Shown here: in pieces, positions 1 through 7,343 of the stretch
How the letters are laid out: each line of letters opens with the position of its first letter
Numbering within the stretch: the stretch's first letter is position 1
Virus record (IMG/VR): IMGVR_UViG_3300030108_003227
Span: 1 to 58,465 of that record
Direction: 5' to 3' (one strand)
From: a virus
Length of the DNA stretch: 58,465 nt
Program-made: the position numbers and the translations under genes
The notes under the pieces: model-generated
Seen by the model: only the letters and a program-made list of their open reading frames with translations
What the model was told of the DNA's origin: nothing
The model's database searches: none

Positions 1-71
1 TAATCACTCCAGCTCTCTCGGACGCGGACCACACCGCCATCGTTACTAATATACGAGACTTCTACTCCTAG
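1..71 (+). CDS. C-terminal end of a short tail-fibre-like ORF, cut by window start
   Basis: The frame starting at position 3 is open to a TAG at 69-71 and ends in a segment like TAIVTNIRDFYS. This resembles the end of the tail-fibre-like protein at 57125-58090, which closes with SDLETYYGL. If the window is joined end to end, this frame continues in phase the ORF that starts at 58342 and runs off the right edge, giving one 64-residue protein. The N-terminal part is therefore taken to be at the other end of the window. Function: probably a small tail appendage protein. Confidence 0.5.
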   Translation, partial: ITPALSDADHTAIVTNIRDFYS

Positions 72-98
72 ACCCCACCCAACCCCGATTAGTGAACC

Positions 99-1745
99 AT
101 GCCCATCCAACGCAACCAGCCTTCACCAGAACGCCAGAGCGTCCTCTCGTTTGTATCGCCAAGCGTTGCGGACCTGCTGTTCTACGAAACGGTTGACGCA
201 AAGACCATTGGGGCTGGGGGAGGTAAAACGGTAATTGCTATTTCGTCCGCTACGCAGGCGGTTGAGGTCACCGCTGATGGCACCTATGACGGAGACTACC
301 ATGAATCTGGGTTCCTTGTTCAAGTGACTTCTACGGCTCACGGTTATGAGAAAGGGGATGTGGTCACGGTTGAGAACGCCCCCGATGGCAGTAACGGCTT
401 AAACCCAAATGGAACTTTTGAGATAAGAGATAAGGACACAAACTGGTTCAAATACTTTGTCCGTGGCACAGGTTCGATCAGCACTTGGGGTGATGCTGCC
501 GTCCAATCAGCAAACACTGTCGTCTATAAAGCACACCCACAATACGGAACGGCTCACCCCGACACGGAAAAGTTCCCCAACCACAAGTTGTGCCACGTTA
601 AACAAGCCGACCCTAATGGTTTGTTCTTTCAATACTACTACGCCGCAGAGCGCAACCACCAAGACGATTACAATTTTGAGTTCAGCCAAGCGGACTTAGG
701 GGGGAATAAATACGACACTGTTGTTCGGACCTATGTTACCCTGCGGTCTGACTTTTCAGATGTTGATGGGGAGTATCAAGCGGGTGACCCCATGCCAGAT
801 CCGCTGAACCAGTTCTCTGCGGACAACGCGGTTCTATACAACAGAGATTTGCGTTCTTACGGAGCCACTGACGAAGATGAAACATCCGTCAATTACATCC
901 TGATGACGCGACAACAGAAGCGCATTGGGGATCAGGAACTTGACGGCTTGTTTGTTGTTGAGCAGCGTGTCTACTTTAGACGTATTGATATAGTTACGCA
1001 GAAGTTAGATGACGCCACTGGCGGTATTCTTAAAACGGTCATAAAACTTATCTACAGGGGTGAGGCAACTTTTGTAACCGCTAATGATATTGTAACCACA
1101 GCAGGGTCCGAGAATTGGGATGCTGATGATAGGTGGGGCCTGACTGCCGCTGGTCAGAATATTGAATGCCAGCAACTAAGCCACGACTGGTGGCAGGTTA
1201 CTATTCAGGATGTCATACCACAGTTAGGATTGACCACGCACCTTGGGGGCAAAGTTATCAGGGATTATAACACATGGGAGAACTTTACTTGGCCTGCCGT
1301 TGTTGACGGCTTGCACTTCAACACCGCTAATAGAAAAGATGGGGCAAGCCAAACCACGGTGACTGTGCGTATGAAGGATGGCAAGGATGGTTTTAGTGGT
1401 CCGACTAAAATGAGAGTTCGGCAGATATGGTCAAAAACTATATTCTCAGGATTAAACCTACCCGACCCTGTTATATTTAAAACAGCTAGTGCTACATACC
1501 GAGGGGTTCAATACAATGTTAGTGTTAGTAATGTTCTTACAGAGGCAATCACTCTTATTGACTTTATTGGCACGGAACACCCGACCTATAAACTAGGAGA
1601 TTACGCCTTCCCAAAACCGTGGTGTAAGGCGTCCTCTCCTACTGATTGGGGGAACCTTGCTAATCCTTTTATTGGTTCTGTAACTCAGAAGCCCTTTAGG
1701 GGTGGCTACTTGTTGGAACTTATTGAAGTTTACCACCCAGCTTAA
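99..1745 (+). CDS. putative tail/virion structural protein (548 aa)
   Basis: A 548-residue protein at the start of a chain of tightly packed plus-strand genes. It is rich in beta-strand-like sequence with many Gly, Thr, Asp and aromatic residues, as in phage tail or fibre proteins. No catalytic motif or membrane segment is visible. Near the N-terminus (about residues 75-130) there is a segment like those in ubiquitin-activating-like beta repeats of tail proteins (hydrophobic strand, GYEKGD turn, NGTFEI), also seen at about residue 205 of the protein starting at 2891. The stop overlaps the next start (TAATG at 1743-1747). No Shine-Dalgarno sequence precedes the ATG. A virion role is inferred from position after the fibre genes; specific function unknown. 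Confidence 0.6.
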   Translation: MPIQRNQPSPERQSVLSFVSPSVADLLFYETVDAKTIGAGGGKTVIAISSATQAVEVTADGTYDGDYHESGFLVQVTSTAHGYEKGDVVTVENAPDGSNGLNPNGTFEIRDKDTNWFKYFVRGTGSISTWGDAAVQSANTVVYKAHPQYGTAHPDTEKFPNHKLCHVKQADPNGLFFQYYYAAERNHQDDYNFEFSQADLGGNKYDTVVRTYVTLRSDFSDVDGEYQAGDPMPDPLNQFSADNAVLYNRDLRSYGATDEDETSVNYILMTRQQKRIGDQELDGLFVVEQRVYFRRIDIVTQKLDDATGGILKTVIKLIYRGEATFVTANDIVTTAGSENWDADDRWGLTAAGQNIECQQLSHDWWQVTIQDVIPQLGLTTHLGGKVIRDYNTWENFTWPAVVDGLHFNTANRKDGASQTTVTVRMKDGKDGFSGPTKMRVRQIWSKTIFSGLNLPDPVIFKTASATYRGVQYNVSVSNVLTEAITLIDFIGTEHPTYKLGDYAFPKPWCKASSPTDWGNLANPFIGSVTQKPFRGGYLLELIEVYHPA

Positions 1746-2482
1746 TGGCGCAGGATTTCCAACCCGACCTCACTGCTTCTTTTGATGCGCTGCAAAGGCC
1801 AATACCGACAGGCCCCCACCCTGATGGGTCTGTCATTGGGAATTTTGATGCCGGAACGAACCCTCCTGAAAATCCTGAGATCCTGCACCGCCCTCATGCG
1901 TTTGCGTTGATGCACGGTGACGGCGGGGCGAAGGTTGCTTACGGGCAGTTGCTTTGGAGGATTGATACACTTATAGTGCAGCTTTCTTCGGTATCGGATT
2001 CCGACGACACTCCCACTCTTGAGGGAGCGGGGCAGACCGAAATTGAAGGTCTAAATGTAAGAGTCCCCACGATAGGTTCCGCAGGTGGAGCTTCTATGGT
2101 TGCAGGGTTAAATACAAAATACCATGAGCTGGGCGCGTATGGGGATGTATATCTTTACTGGACTACGGATCTTGACGCCGTAGACGATGGTGCCTCGCAC
2201 GATCCGGCAAACCGTGTAGATGCTTGTTGGGTGCAAGTTGGAGCTACCCCCGCCGAGGACAAGTTGGATGCCGTGTCCGCATCAAGCTCTTTAACTGCGT
2301 TTGATAGAACAGATACTACAACAGGAAATCATTGTCCTACCGAAGCCCAAAAAGTAGGGACTTACCGTGTTAAATTAGGGACCGTAAATGAGGACGAAGA
2401 AATCATACAAAATCATTCGTCAGATGTGTTCTGGTCTATATTCCTTTTGAGGCGGGATGGGGGCCATGCCTGCAATTCGTAG
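1745..2482 (+). CDS. hypothetical virion-associated protein (245 aa)
   Basis: A 245-residue acidic protein, starting at an ATG that shares one base with the preceding stop and ending at a TAG that shares one base with the next start. It has no recognised motif. The middle part (about residues 95-165) is Gly/Ala/Thr rich and ends in alternating hydrophobic residues such as GDVYLYWTTDL, suggesting a beta-structured domain. Its place between two structural-looking genes suggests a tail or baseplate component, but nothing in the sequence proves this. Confidence 0.5.
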   Translation: MAQDFQPDLTASFDALQRPIPTGPHPDGSVIGNFDAGTNPPENPEILHRPHAFALMHGDGGAKVAYGQLLWRIDTLIVQLSSVSDSDDTPTLEGAGQTEIEGLNVRVPTIGSAGGASMVAGLNTKYHELGAYGDVYLYWTTDLDAVDDGASHDPANRVDACWVQVGATPAEDKLDAVSASSSLTAFDRTDTTTGNHCPTEAQKVGTYRVKLGTVNEDEEIIQNHSSDVFWSIFLLRRDGGHACNS

Positions 2483-2868
2483 TGAAGTGTTCACGTAGTT
2501 TATTTCTGTCTGGGTTGTTTATTCACCCACCTAGTTTGTTTTCATTTTCTCCAAATGATTTTCTCCGTTTGGCTTCCTTCCTAAACAGAGAACCTAACTA
2601 TGTAGCACGGCGTGTGTTTAATCAGGGGGGGTCATTTTGTGACATCCCTTTCTTTAGATTGCAGAAAGTTTCTTCTGAATTTTACAGAGTGTGCCATCAC
2701 GATGGCAGGCATCGAGCTATGGTTTTGCGGGATAACGGCTACGAGACCATGCCTGTAAGGTTGCACGTAAATGAGCCGCTAGATTTATCGTTGCGTATAA
2801 AAGCACAGGAAGACGCAAAAGACCCCGATTATTCAATTCCTCTCCCTCCCCGATTCTTGACCACTTAA
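2482..2868 (+). CDS. ParB/sulfiredoxin-like GRHR-motif protein (128 aa)
   Basis: Starts at GTG overlapping the preceding TAG by one base. Residues about 73-92 contain CHHDGRHRAMVLRDNG followed by MPVRL. This resembles the G-x-H-R-x-x-A signature and following strand of the ParB/sulfiredoxin nucleotide-binding fold, a domain often carried by phage and plasmid polyvalent proteins. The protein is too short for a full ParB and lacks a recognisable HTH region. Possible roles are a nucleotide-dependent enzyme or a DNA-binding accessory protein packaged or expressed late. The fold call is by eye only. Confidence 0.45.
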   Translation: MKCSRSLFLSGLFIHPPSLFSFSPNDFLRLASFLNREPNYVARRVFNQGGSFCDIPFFRLQKVSSEFYRVCHHDGRHRAMVLRDNGYETMPVRLHVNEPLDLSLRIKAQEDAKDPDYSIPLPPRFLTT

Positions 2869-2890
2869 ATGATATTTGGTATATTGGGTT

Positions 2891-4147
2891 ATGGCCACGC
2901 TGACCGTAAATGGAGTGGAAGACGCCCTCAAAGAGACTTGTGGTTCTAGGGGTGCAAACTCCGCACAATTCCTTAAAGAATTGAATATGGCCCTGCCCCG
3001 CCTTTATAATATGGGGCTTTGGCGTGATCTGGTTTTTGAATTCACTATCAGCACAACAGACGGGACGTTCACACTGCCCGACCACGCTGAGTCCATTGTG
3101 TCAGCTCTTGTTGATGACGACCCTGAAAAAGTTCACGCACAATTCCATGATTACAGGATTTTAGGGCGCAATGATGACGGTAGCACCTTGGAGTCTTTTG
3201 GGATCGTAGACGATGGATACGTCGCTACGATCAACGAGCTTGATTCGTCTACATCTTATGATGGCTATAAATTGCTGATGCTACCTGTTTTTCCTGACAC
3301 AGCACTACCGTCAGCTTTGTCAGGCAGGACTATTGATGTTGATTACAATGTTGCGGCTGGCGATAAAACAGCAACCTTTACCATGAATGGTGCGGCTGTT
3401 ATTGAGGGGACAGATACAGACATACTAGATGTCAAGGCAGTGAAGTCTGGGACAACTGATCTTTCAGCCGATGTAGATGTTGTAGCCATCCCTTCCTCTG
3501 GACTTACTCTTAGTGATATTCAATTAACCCTGAGTGGCACCACGATTGTTCAATCAGGCACTGTAATCACAGTTCCCGTTACGGATGCATCTAATGTTAG
3601 AGTAGGTGATATCATAACTTTCGCAGGTTGGAATACATCTTCACCGGGCAGTCAAGACCTCGATAATGACGGCAATACTCTGTATCGTGTTACTGGTGTA
3701 GATACGGAGGACAATAAAATATATTTGTATCGGTCAACTGATAGCGAGACATGGACAAGTTCTGGAGCCGCCACCAGTAAAATCTACCACTTCCAAGCTA
3801 CCCACTTAGCCACTGTCCGTGAGCCAAATCAAGTTGCTCGCTATAGACGGTTTCGTATCGCTAACGATAACAATCAAACAGTAACCATGCGGTTGCTGCT
3901 TAAACGAAAATTCAAAAAGCTACTTGATAGCGACGACATTGTTTACCCATCAAGTCTTAATGCAATTAAGCACGCCATGCTTGGCAACATAGCTGAAGAA
4001 AGCGCAGACTTAGAACGCGCAAATTATCATTGGGGTGTGTGCCGCGCCCTCTTGGACGAACAACTTGACGCCCACCGTGGTGCGGCCAAGCCAACCGTTC
4101 AATTTGATCCATCTGGTGTAGGAGCCTACACTGCGAACATGATGTAA
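2891..4147 (+). CDS. putative head-tail junction / tail tubular-like structural protein (418 aa)
   Basis: The reading frame opens at 2876, but the ATG at 2891 (MATLTVNG) is preferred because it gives a normal N-terminus. The N-terminal part has helices followed by LPRLYNMGLWRDL and a TFTLPDHAESI stretch, a pattern I associate with phage neck or tail tubular proteins. The middle is a Thr/Ser/Asp-rich beta domain (about 160-300). The C-terminal helices contain a LERANYHWGVCRALLDEQL stretch. No enzyme motif. It directly precedes the lysis genes. Virion role is likely; exact position is inferred. Confidence 0.55.
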   Translation: MATLTVNGVEDALKETCGSRGANSAQFLKELNMALPRLYNMGLWRDLVFEFTISTTDGTFTLPDHAESIVSALVDDDPEKVHAQFHDYRILGRNDDGSTLESFGIVDDGYVATINELDSSTSYDGYKLLMLPVFPDTALPSALSGRTIDVDYNVAAGDKTATFTMNGAAVIEGTDTDILDVKAVKSGTTDLSADVDVVAIPSSGLTLSDIQLTLSGTTIVQSGTVITVPVTDASNVRVGDIITFAGWNTSSPGSQDLDNDGNTLYRVTGVDTEDNKIYLYRSTDSETWTSSGAATSKIYHFQATHLATVREPNQVARYRRFRIANDNNQTVTMRLLLKRKFKKLLDSDDIVYPSSLNAIKHAMLGNIAEESADLERANYHWGVCRALLDEQLDAHRGAAKPTVQFDPSGVGAYTANMM

Positions 4148-4168
4148 TTTAAACTAACCCCCGACTAA

Positions 4169-4348
4169 ATGATCCAATACATTACCGAGAACGCAGAGCA
4201 ACTTTTGCAAATCGCAGCCAGCGTAATTGCTGTAGCATCTCTTATCGCAACCATGACACCGAACGAGTCGGACAATAAGTGGGTGCAGCGCATTTCGGGC
4301 GTCATTAGCTGGCTCGCCCTGAATGTGGGTAAGGCGAAGTCTAAGTGA
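4169..4348 (+). CDS. putative holin (59 aa)
   Basis: A 59-residue ORF (ATG 4169, TGA 4346-4348). One clear membrane segment follows a short acidic N-terminus (about residues 12-30, LLQIAASVIAVASLIATM). A second amphipathic or hydrophobic stretch (about 41-54, ISGVISWLALNVG) is followed by a lysine-rich tail. Size, topology and position at the head of a lysis cassette fit a small holin. Its stop overlaps the GTG of the next gene (AAGTGAAG), so the two are probably translationally coupled. Confidence 0.6.
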   Translation: MIQYITENAEQLLQIAASVIAVASLIATMTPNESDNKWVQRISGVISWLALNVGKAKSK

Positions 4349-4578
4349 AGGCTTTCTTCCAGTTACTAACTGCTGCTCTTCAAGCCTATGTTGAATATGT
4401 GCGACTGCAAAGAGACAGACATCTCGACGCCTTGGAAGATCGTCTTGATGCTCTCGCATCTATTGGTGATCCCGCTAGCAAGTTGCTCATGGAACGAGTT
4501 GCCCAACGCATCGACCGCGAACGCAAGCGCCTTGTACGATCCGCCGACGATCACTCTGATCGAGGGGAAAACGTATGA
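4345..4578 (+). CDS. putative i-spanin (Rz-like, 77 aa)
   Basis: GTG start at 4345 inside the preceding stop region. The protein has an N-terminal hydrophobic segment (about residues 3-18, FFQLLTAALQAYVEYV) followed by a long charged helix to about residue 65, the layout of an inner-membrane spanin. A second ORF with a lipobox lies within it in another frame and runs past its end, as in Rz/Rz1 pairs. Together they would join inner and outer membranes during lysis of a Gram-negative host. The hydrophobic segment is weak for a transmembrane helix, so the call is tentative. Confidence 0.45.
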   Translation: MKAFFQLLTAALQAYVEYVRLQRDRHLDALEDRLDALASIGDPASKLLMERVAQRIDRERKRLVRSADDHSDRGENV

Positions 4579-4672
4579 GTTCTGTGAGGGTAGTTTGGTA
4601 GGGCGAGAAGACCACAAGTTTCACAGCGACTACTCATATCGTCGTGCGGTTATTATTGGGAGCGACAAATGA
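4448..4672 (+). CDS. putative o-spanin lipoprotein nested in Rz-like gene (74 aa)
   Basis: The frame is open from 4388; the ATG at 4448 gives the best signal peptide, MLSHLLVIPLASC, with a canonical lipobox LASC at residues 10-13. The mature part is short, with proline and polar residues. The first 131 bases overlap the Rz-like gene in a different frame, and the rest covers the interval to the next gene, whose ATG at 4669 overlaps this TGA. That end-to-end fit argues the frame is used. The signal peptide lacks N-terminal positive charge unless translation starts farther upstream (ATG 4388). Confidence 0.45.
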   Translation: MLSHLLVIPLASCSWNELPNASTANASALYDPPTITLIEGKTYEFCEGSLVGREDHKFHSDYSYRRAVIIGSDK

Positions 4673-4833
4673 TCAACACCCGAATATTTGATTCTCTGAT
4701 TGGCATGGCCGCTCCCGTCATCGGGCTGATCACAAGTATGCAGGAGCAGTTTGAATACTGGCTTCGGGTGGGGTCGCTCATCGTGGGCATTGCTGTGGGG
4801 CTGGCTTCACTCTATCGTATCCTCAAAAAATGA
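4669..4833 (+). CDS. small membrane protein, second holin/antiholin candidate (54 aa)
   Basis: A 54-residue ORF (ATG 4669, TGA 4831-4833). It has two hydrophobic segments, residues 8-24 (DSLIGMAAPVIGLITSM) and 33-50 (VGSLIVGIAVGLASLYRI), and ends with two lysines. The start overlaps the o-spanin stop (ATGA) and the stop overlaps the amidase ATG (AAAATGA), so it is embedded in the lysis operon. Two-segment small membrane proteins next to an amidase are usually holins or antiholins. Confidence 0.6.
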   Translation: MINTRIFDSLIGMAAPVIGLITSMQEQFEYWLRVGSLIVGIAVGLASLYRILKK

Positions 4834-5378
4834 TTGGTATCTGTGTAGGGCATAGCCGTAAAGGTGATGAGGGGGCTTACACTACAGGCTCTTATGTCGT
4901 CAGTGAGTGGGACTTTAATAGAGACATTGCCCGAAGAATTGGACAGTTACTGGACGTAGACTTTAAGATTTATTCTGACTACGAATTAAACACTTACTCA
5001 GCGGCCATAAGAAATGTGGCACGTAAGATGAGGTGCGATGGCGTTAAAGCAGCCGTTGAGTTGCATTTTAATGCCGCCAGTCCTGCGGCCAACGGACATG
5101 AGTGGCTTTACTGGCACTCCAGTAAAGGTGGCAAACGTCTTGCTGAAACAATGCGTTCAGAGATGGAAGACACTTACCCAAATATGGTTTCCCGTGGTAG
5201 CAAACCTCGCGTGTCCAGACAGAGAGGCTCTGCGTTCTTGCGAGAGACTTATTGTTATGCCATAATTGCTGAACCTTTTTTTGGGACTAATTCTTCTGAG
5301 TGGGAAATGATTAACCGTAACCGAGGTAAACTGGCTGGTGTTTACGCGAGAGCTTTAACTCAATTTGTAAATGCTTAA
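4830..5378 (+). CDS. N-acetylmuramoyl-L-alanine amidase (Amidase_3-like endolysin, 182 aa)
   Basis: Endolysin that should cleave the amide bond between muramic acid and the stem peptide. The zinc ligands expected for the Amidase_3 family are visible: H8 in VGHSRKGDEG, E26 in SEWDFN, H79 in VELHFN, and catalytic E148 in IIAEPFF. The 182-residue length is a bare catalytic domain with no cell-wall-binding repeat. There is no signal peptide, so export depends on the holin. It overlaps the upstream membrane-protein gene and the downstream zincin gene. Family assignment is confident; the exact bond cleaved is by family analogy. Confidence 0.85.
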   Translation: MIGICVGHSRKGDEGAYTTGSYVVSEWDFNRDIARRIGQLLDVDFKIYSDYELNTYSAAIRNVARKMRCDGVKAAVELHFNAASPAANGHEWLYWHSSKGGKRLAETMRSEMEDTYPNMVSRGSKPRVSRQRGSAFLRETYCYAIIAEPFFGTNSSEWEMINRNRGKLAGVYARALTQFVNA

Positions 5379-5700
5379 TGTTCCTAAAAGCATAACGATG
5401 GCTGGGGTCCGTGTCCTGATAAAGTTCAGGGATCTGGGGGATGATGATTGTTATGGGGCTTACTCCCACAGGAGAAAAGTTATTGAGATAGATAAGACCT
5501 TGAAAGGAAAAGACCTGCACGATACCATAAGACATGAGATGCTCCACGCAGCTCTTGGTATTTCAGGACTAGCTTACTGCGAGTCCTACGAGGAAGAAGC
5601 TATTGTCCGCTGTATGGACGAAATATTTTTCCCTGCATGGGAGCGGTTTAGTAAAAGGTTTAAAGAAAAACCAACTTTAGGTAGTGCCCAAGAAAAATAA
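5371..5700 (+). CDS. small HExxH zinc metallopeptidase-like protein (109 aa)
   Basis: Starts at an ATG overlapping the amidase stop by 8 bases. Contains HEMLH at residues 55-59 within a helix (DTIRHEMLHAALG) and an acidic cluster E74-E76 in the next helix that could give the third zinc ligand, the minimal gluzincin/SprT-like layout. The upstream beta strand (VIEID) fits. Whether it acts on cell wall, host proteins or virion proteins cannot be read. Position directly after the endolysin suggests a late role. Confidence 0.6.
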   Translation: MLNVPKSITMAGVRVLIKFRDLGDDDCYGAYSHRRKVIEIDKTLKGKDLHDTIRHEMLHAALGISGLAYCESYEEEAIVRCMDEIFFPAWERFSKRFKEKPTLGSAQEK

Positions 5701-5866
5701 ATCCAGAGTAAACGAAGCGGGTAATTACACAAAACCAGCAATGCGTAAGCGTCTTTTTGAGCGTATAAAGGCTGGCACAAAAGGGGGTAAGGCAGGGCAG
5801 TGGTCAGCACGTAAAGCACAGATACTGGCCCGTGAATACAAATCCAAAGGAGGAGGATACCGATAA
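5684..5866 (+). CDS. small basic phage protein (60 aa)
   Basis: GTG start at 5684 overlapping the preceding gene, and the stop shares one base with the next ATG. It is highly basic, with an NEAGNYTKP motif and a KGGKAGQWSARKAQ stretch. I recall near-identical small proteins in cyanophages and other marine phages, always uncharacterised. A nucleic-acid-binding or virion-packaged role would fit the charge, but this is inference. Confidence 0.65.
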   Translation: MPKKNKSRVNEAGNYTKPAMRKRLFERIKAGTKGGKAGQWSARKAQILAREYKSKGGGYR

Positions 5867-6117
5867 TGGCCTTGAAGAAGTCGCAGAAGTCCTTGAAGAA
5901 GTGGACGAAGCAAAAGTGGAGAACCAAGAGTGGCAAGAAGTCATCTGAAACTGGAGAACGGTATTTACCAGAGAAAGCTATAAAATCACTTACAGCAGCA
6001 GAGTATGCTGCGGGAACTAGACGAAAAAGAAAAGCATCTGCTAAAGGAAAACAGAGAGCTAAATACACAGCCGCAGAAAGAAAAGCATTGTTAAAGGCAA
6101 CCCGAAGAAAACAATGA
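5866..6117 (+). CDS. small lysine-rich protein, DUF5872-like (83 aa)
   Basis: Basic 83-residue protein. The segment around WRTKSGKKSSETGERYLPE followed by AIKSLTAAEYAA resembles a small domain of marine phage proteins that I recall as DUF5872 (unverified). The tail is Lys/Arg/Ala rich. AGGAGG lies upstream but within the coding end of the previous gene and about 15 bases from the ATG. It is the second of four consecutive lysine-rich genes that overlap by a few bases. Confidence 0.65.
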   Translation: MALKKSQKSLKKWTKQKWRTKSGKKSSETGERYLPEKAIKSLTAAEYAAGTRRKRKASAKGKQRAKYTAAERKALLKATRRKQ

Positions 6118-6338
6118 AAAAATCAGACTTCAAACCACACAATATGTATCACCCGAAGACGGGTAAAGCTGTAGCCGCTAAAACCTACGAGCAACATCTC
6201 GCGCTCAAGAAAAAGGGTTATGGGCATTCAGCCCCGAAGAAAAAAGCCCCGAAGAAAAAAGCCCCGAAGAAAAAAGCGGCTAAGAAGAATGAGTCTTATA
6301 GCGATGCTGTAGAAAGGCGCATGAAAGGTGGCTACTAA
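6114..6338 (+). CDS. lysine-rich protein with PKKKA repeats (74 aa)
   Basis: A 74-residue protein with a short N-terminal domain (HNMYHPKTGKAV, then a YEQHLALKKKGYG helix) and a tail of three PKKKA-type repeats (residues about 40-58) like histone H1 or bacterial Hc1 tails. The repeats are exact at DNA level (15-bp unit at 6231-6275). The start overlaps the preceding stop (ACAATGAAA), and the end overlaps the next gene. A DNA-condensing or nucleic-acid-binding role is suggested by composition only. Confidence 0.6.
   Translation: MKKSDFKPHNMYHPKTGKAVAAKTYEQHLALKKKGYGHSAPKKKAPKKKAPKKKAAKKNESYSDAVERRMKGGY
6231..6275 (+). repeat. three tandem 15-bp repeats encoding PKKKA
   Basis: The unit GCCCCGAAGAAAAAA occurs three times head to tail without mismatch inside the lysine-rich gene. 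Such in-frame repeats can change copy number by slippage or recombination. Confidence 0.85.
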
Positions 6339-6621
6339 AAGATTTAAGCGTCTTCCTTCTGGGAGGATTCAATACCACGGGGAGACCTTTGCTGGCTTTA
6401 ACAAACCCAAACGCGCCCCTAAAGGGAGCAAAAAGAAGTTTGTTGTTCTTGGAAAACAGGGGGACAAAGTTAAGAAGGTGTCTTACGGTCACCGTGATTA
6501 TTCTGATTTTACCAAGCACAAGAACCCTAAACGCCGTGCTAACTTCAGAGCACGACATAATTGTAAGACCGCTAAGGACAAGACAACTGCTCGCTATTGG
6601 GCATGTAAACATCTCTGGTAA
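6328..6621 (+). CDS. small basic protein with RRANFRARHNC motif (97 aa)
   Basis: GTG start at 6328, overlapping the preceding gene by 11 bases; the stop shares one base with the next ATG. The C-terminal half (RRANFRARHNC, then AKDKTTARYWACKHLW) is a motif I remember from small cyanophage and other marine phage proteins. It has two cysteines and a histidine that could bind metal. Biochemical function unknown. Confidence 0.65.
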   Translation: MATKRFKRLPSGRIQYHGETFAGFNKPKRAPKGSKKKFVVLGKQGDKVKKVSYGHRDYSDFTKHKNPKRRANFRARHNCKTAKDKTTARYWACKHLW

Positions 6622-7157
6622 TGGCACGAAAGCTACCTCGCCAGTTTTCAAAGGAGCGGAGTAGCAAGTTCATTGCGTTCACACCCAATTCTGAAAATGT
6701 TAAGCAGGCTTTTGAACGAAGCCAAAAGTTGGGAGTTTTACCTAATTCCTTCACCAAGGGCGGGGGGCGAATGACGGGCTTCCTTGGCGAGATTGCTTTT
6801 GAGTTACTCTATCCGGAATCGACTTATGTGGGGGGTCGTTGTTTTAGCCACGATTATGAGATCGGCAAAAAGACAATAGATATAAAATCCAAGACTTGCA
6901 CCAGTAAGCCCCTCCCACATTACACAGCTTCTGTAAACTGTCCTAAACTCAAAAAGCCACAGGCAGGTTACTATTATTTTGTCCGTGTCCTAAAAGACTA
7001 CTCAAAGGTTTGGATGCTTGGTTGGATCAGCACTAAGAAATTATTGGAGCAAGGAGAATACAAGTTCCGTGGCGACCCTGATGATTATGGGTTTACCTAC
7101 AAGGTGGATGGGTATCATGTCCCCATCAAATGTCTTCGTCCTGCTGCCAGTCTTTGA
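6621..7157 (+). CDS. PD-(D/E)XK nuclease-like protein (178 aa)
   Basis: The layout of a restriction-endonuclease-fold enzyme is visible: helix with GFLGEIAFELL (E57), then D78 in HDYE, then TIDIKSK (D87, K89) followed by alternating hydrophobic strands. This could be a Holliday-junction, nicking or host-DNA-degrading nuclease. No additional DNA-binding domain. Its 3' end overlaps the convergent minus-strand gene at 7126-7335 by 32 bases. The fold call is by eye and moderately sure; substrate unknown. Confidence 0.55.
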   Translation: MARKLPRQFSKERSSKFIAFTPNSENVKQAFERSQKLGVLPNSFTKGGGRMTGFLGEIAFELLYPESTYVGGRCFSHDYEIGKKTIDIKSKTCTSKPLPHYTASVNCPKLKKPQAGYYYFVRVLKDYSKVWMLGWISTKKLLEQGEYKFRGDPDDYGFTYKVDGYHVPIKCLRPAASL

Positions 7158-7335
7158 TTCTCGCTGCACGGGCCTTTAGCTTCCGGAGGACGTTTTCCAT
7201 CCTGCTTCGTTCTCTTGTGTAGTGCTTGATCTTGTTTGTGAGGAGTCGATAGTCGTCTCTGGTGAACTGGATTTGCGCTTCCACGCTATCCAGATCCTCC
7301 TCATCACTGTATTCTTCTTCTGATTTTCCCGTCAT
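7126..7335 (-). CDS. small coiled-coil protein (69 aa)
   Basis: Last gene of the minus-strand replication block, starting 8 bases after the primase-helicase stop. Acidic N-terminus (EEEYSDEEDLD), then a basic helical part with heptad-like spacing (KIKHYTRERSRMENVLRKLKA split over two turns). Its end overlaps the converging nuclease-like gene. No motif; could be an adaptor of the replication proteins. Confidence 0.55.
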   Translation of the reverse strand: MTGKSEEEYSDEEDLDSVEAQIQFTRDDYRLLTNKIKHYTRERSRMENVLRKLKARAARIKDWQQDEDI

Positions 7336-7343
7336 AAGTTTAT

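Noticed and set aside
5840-5866. AGGAGGAGG as proof of Shine-Dalgarno usage
   Set aside because: It is the coding end of the previous gene, encodes Gly-Gly, and is too far from the ATG. Similar distant GGAGG runs before 17529, 48448 and 53075 also have abnormal spacing.
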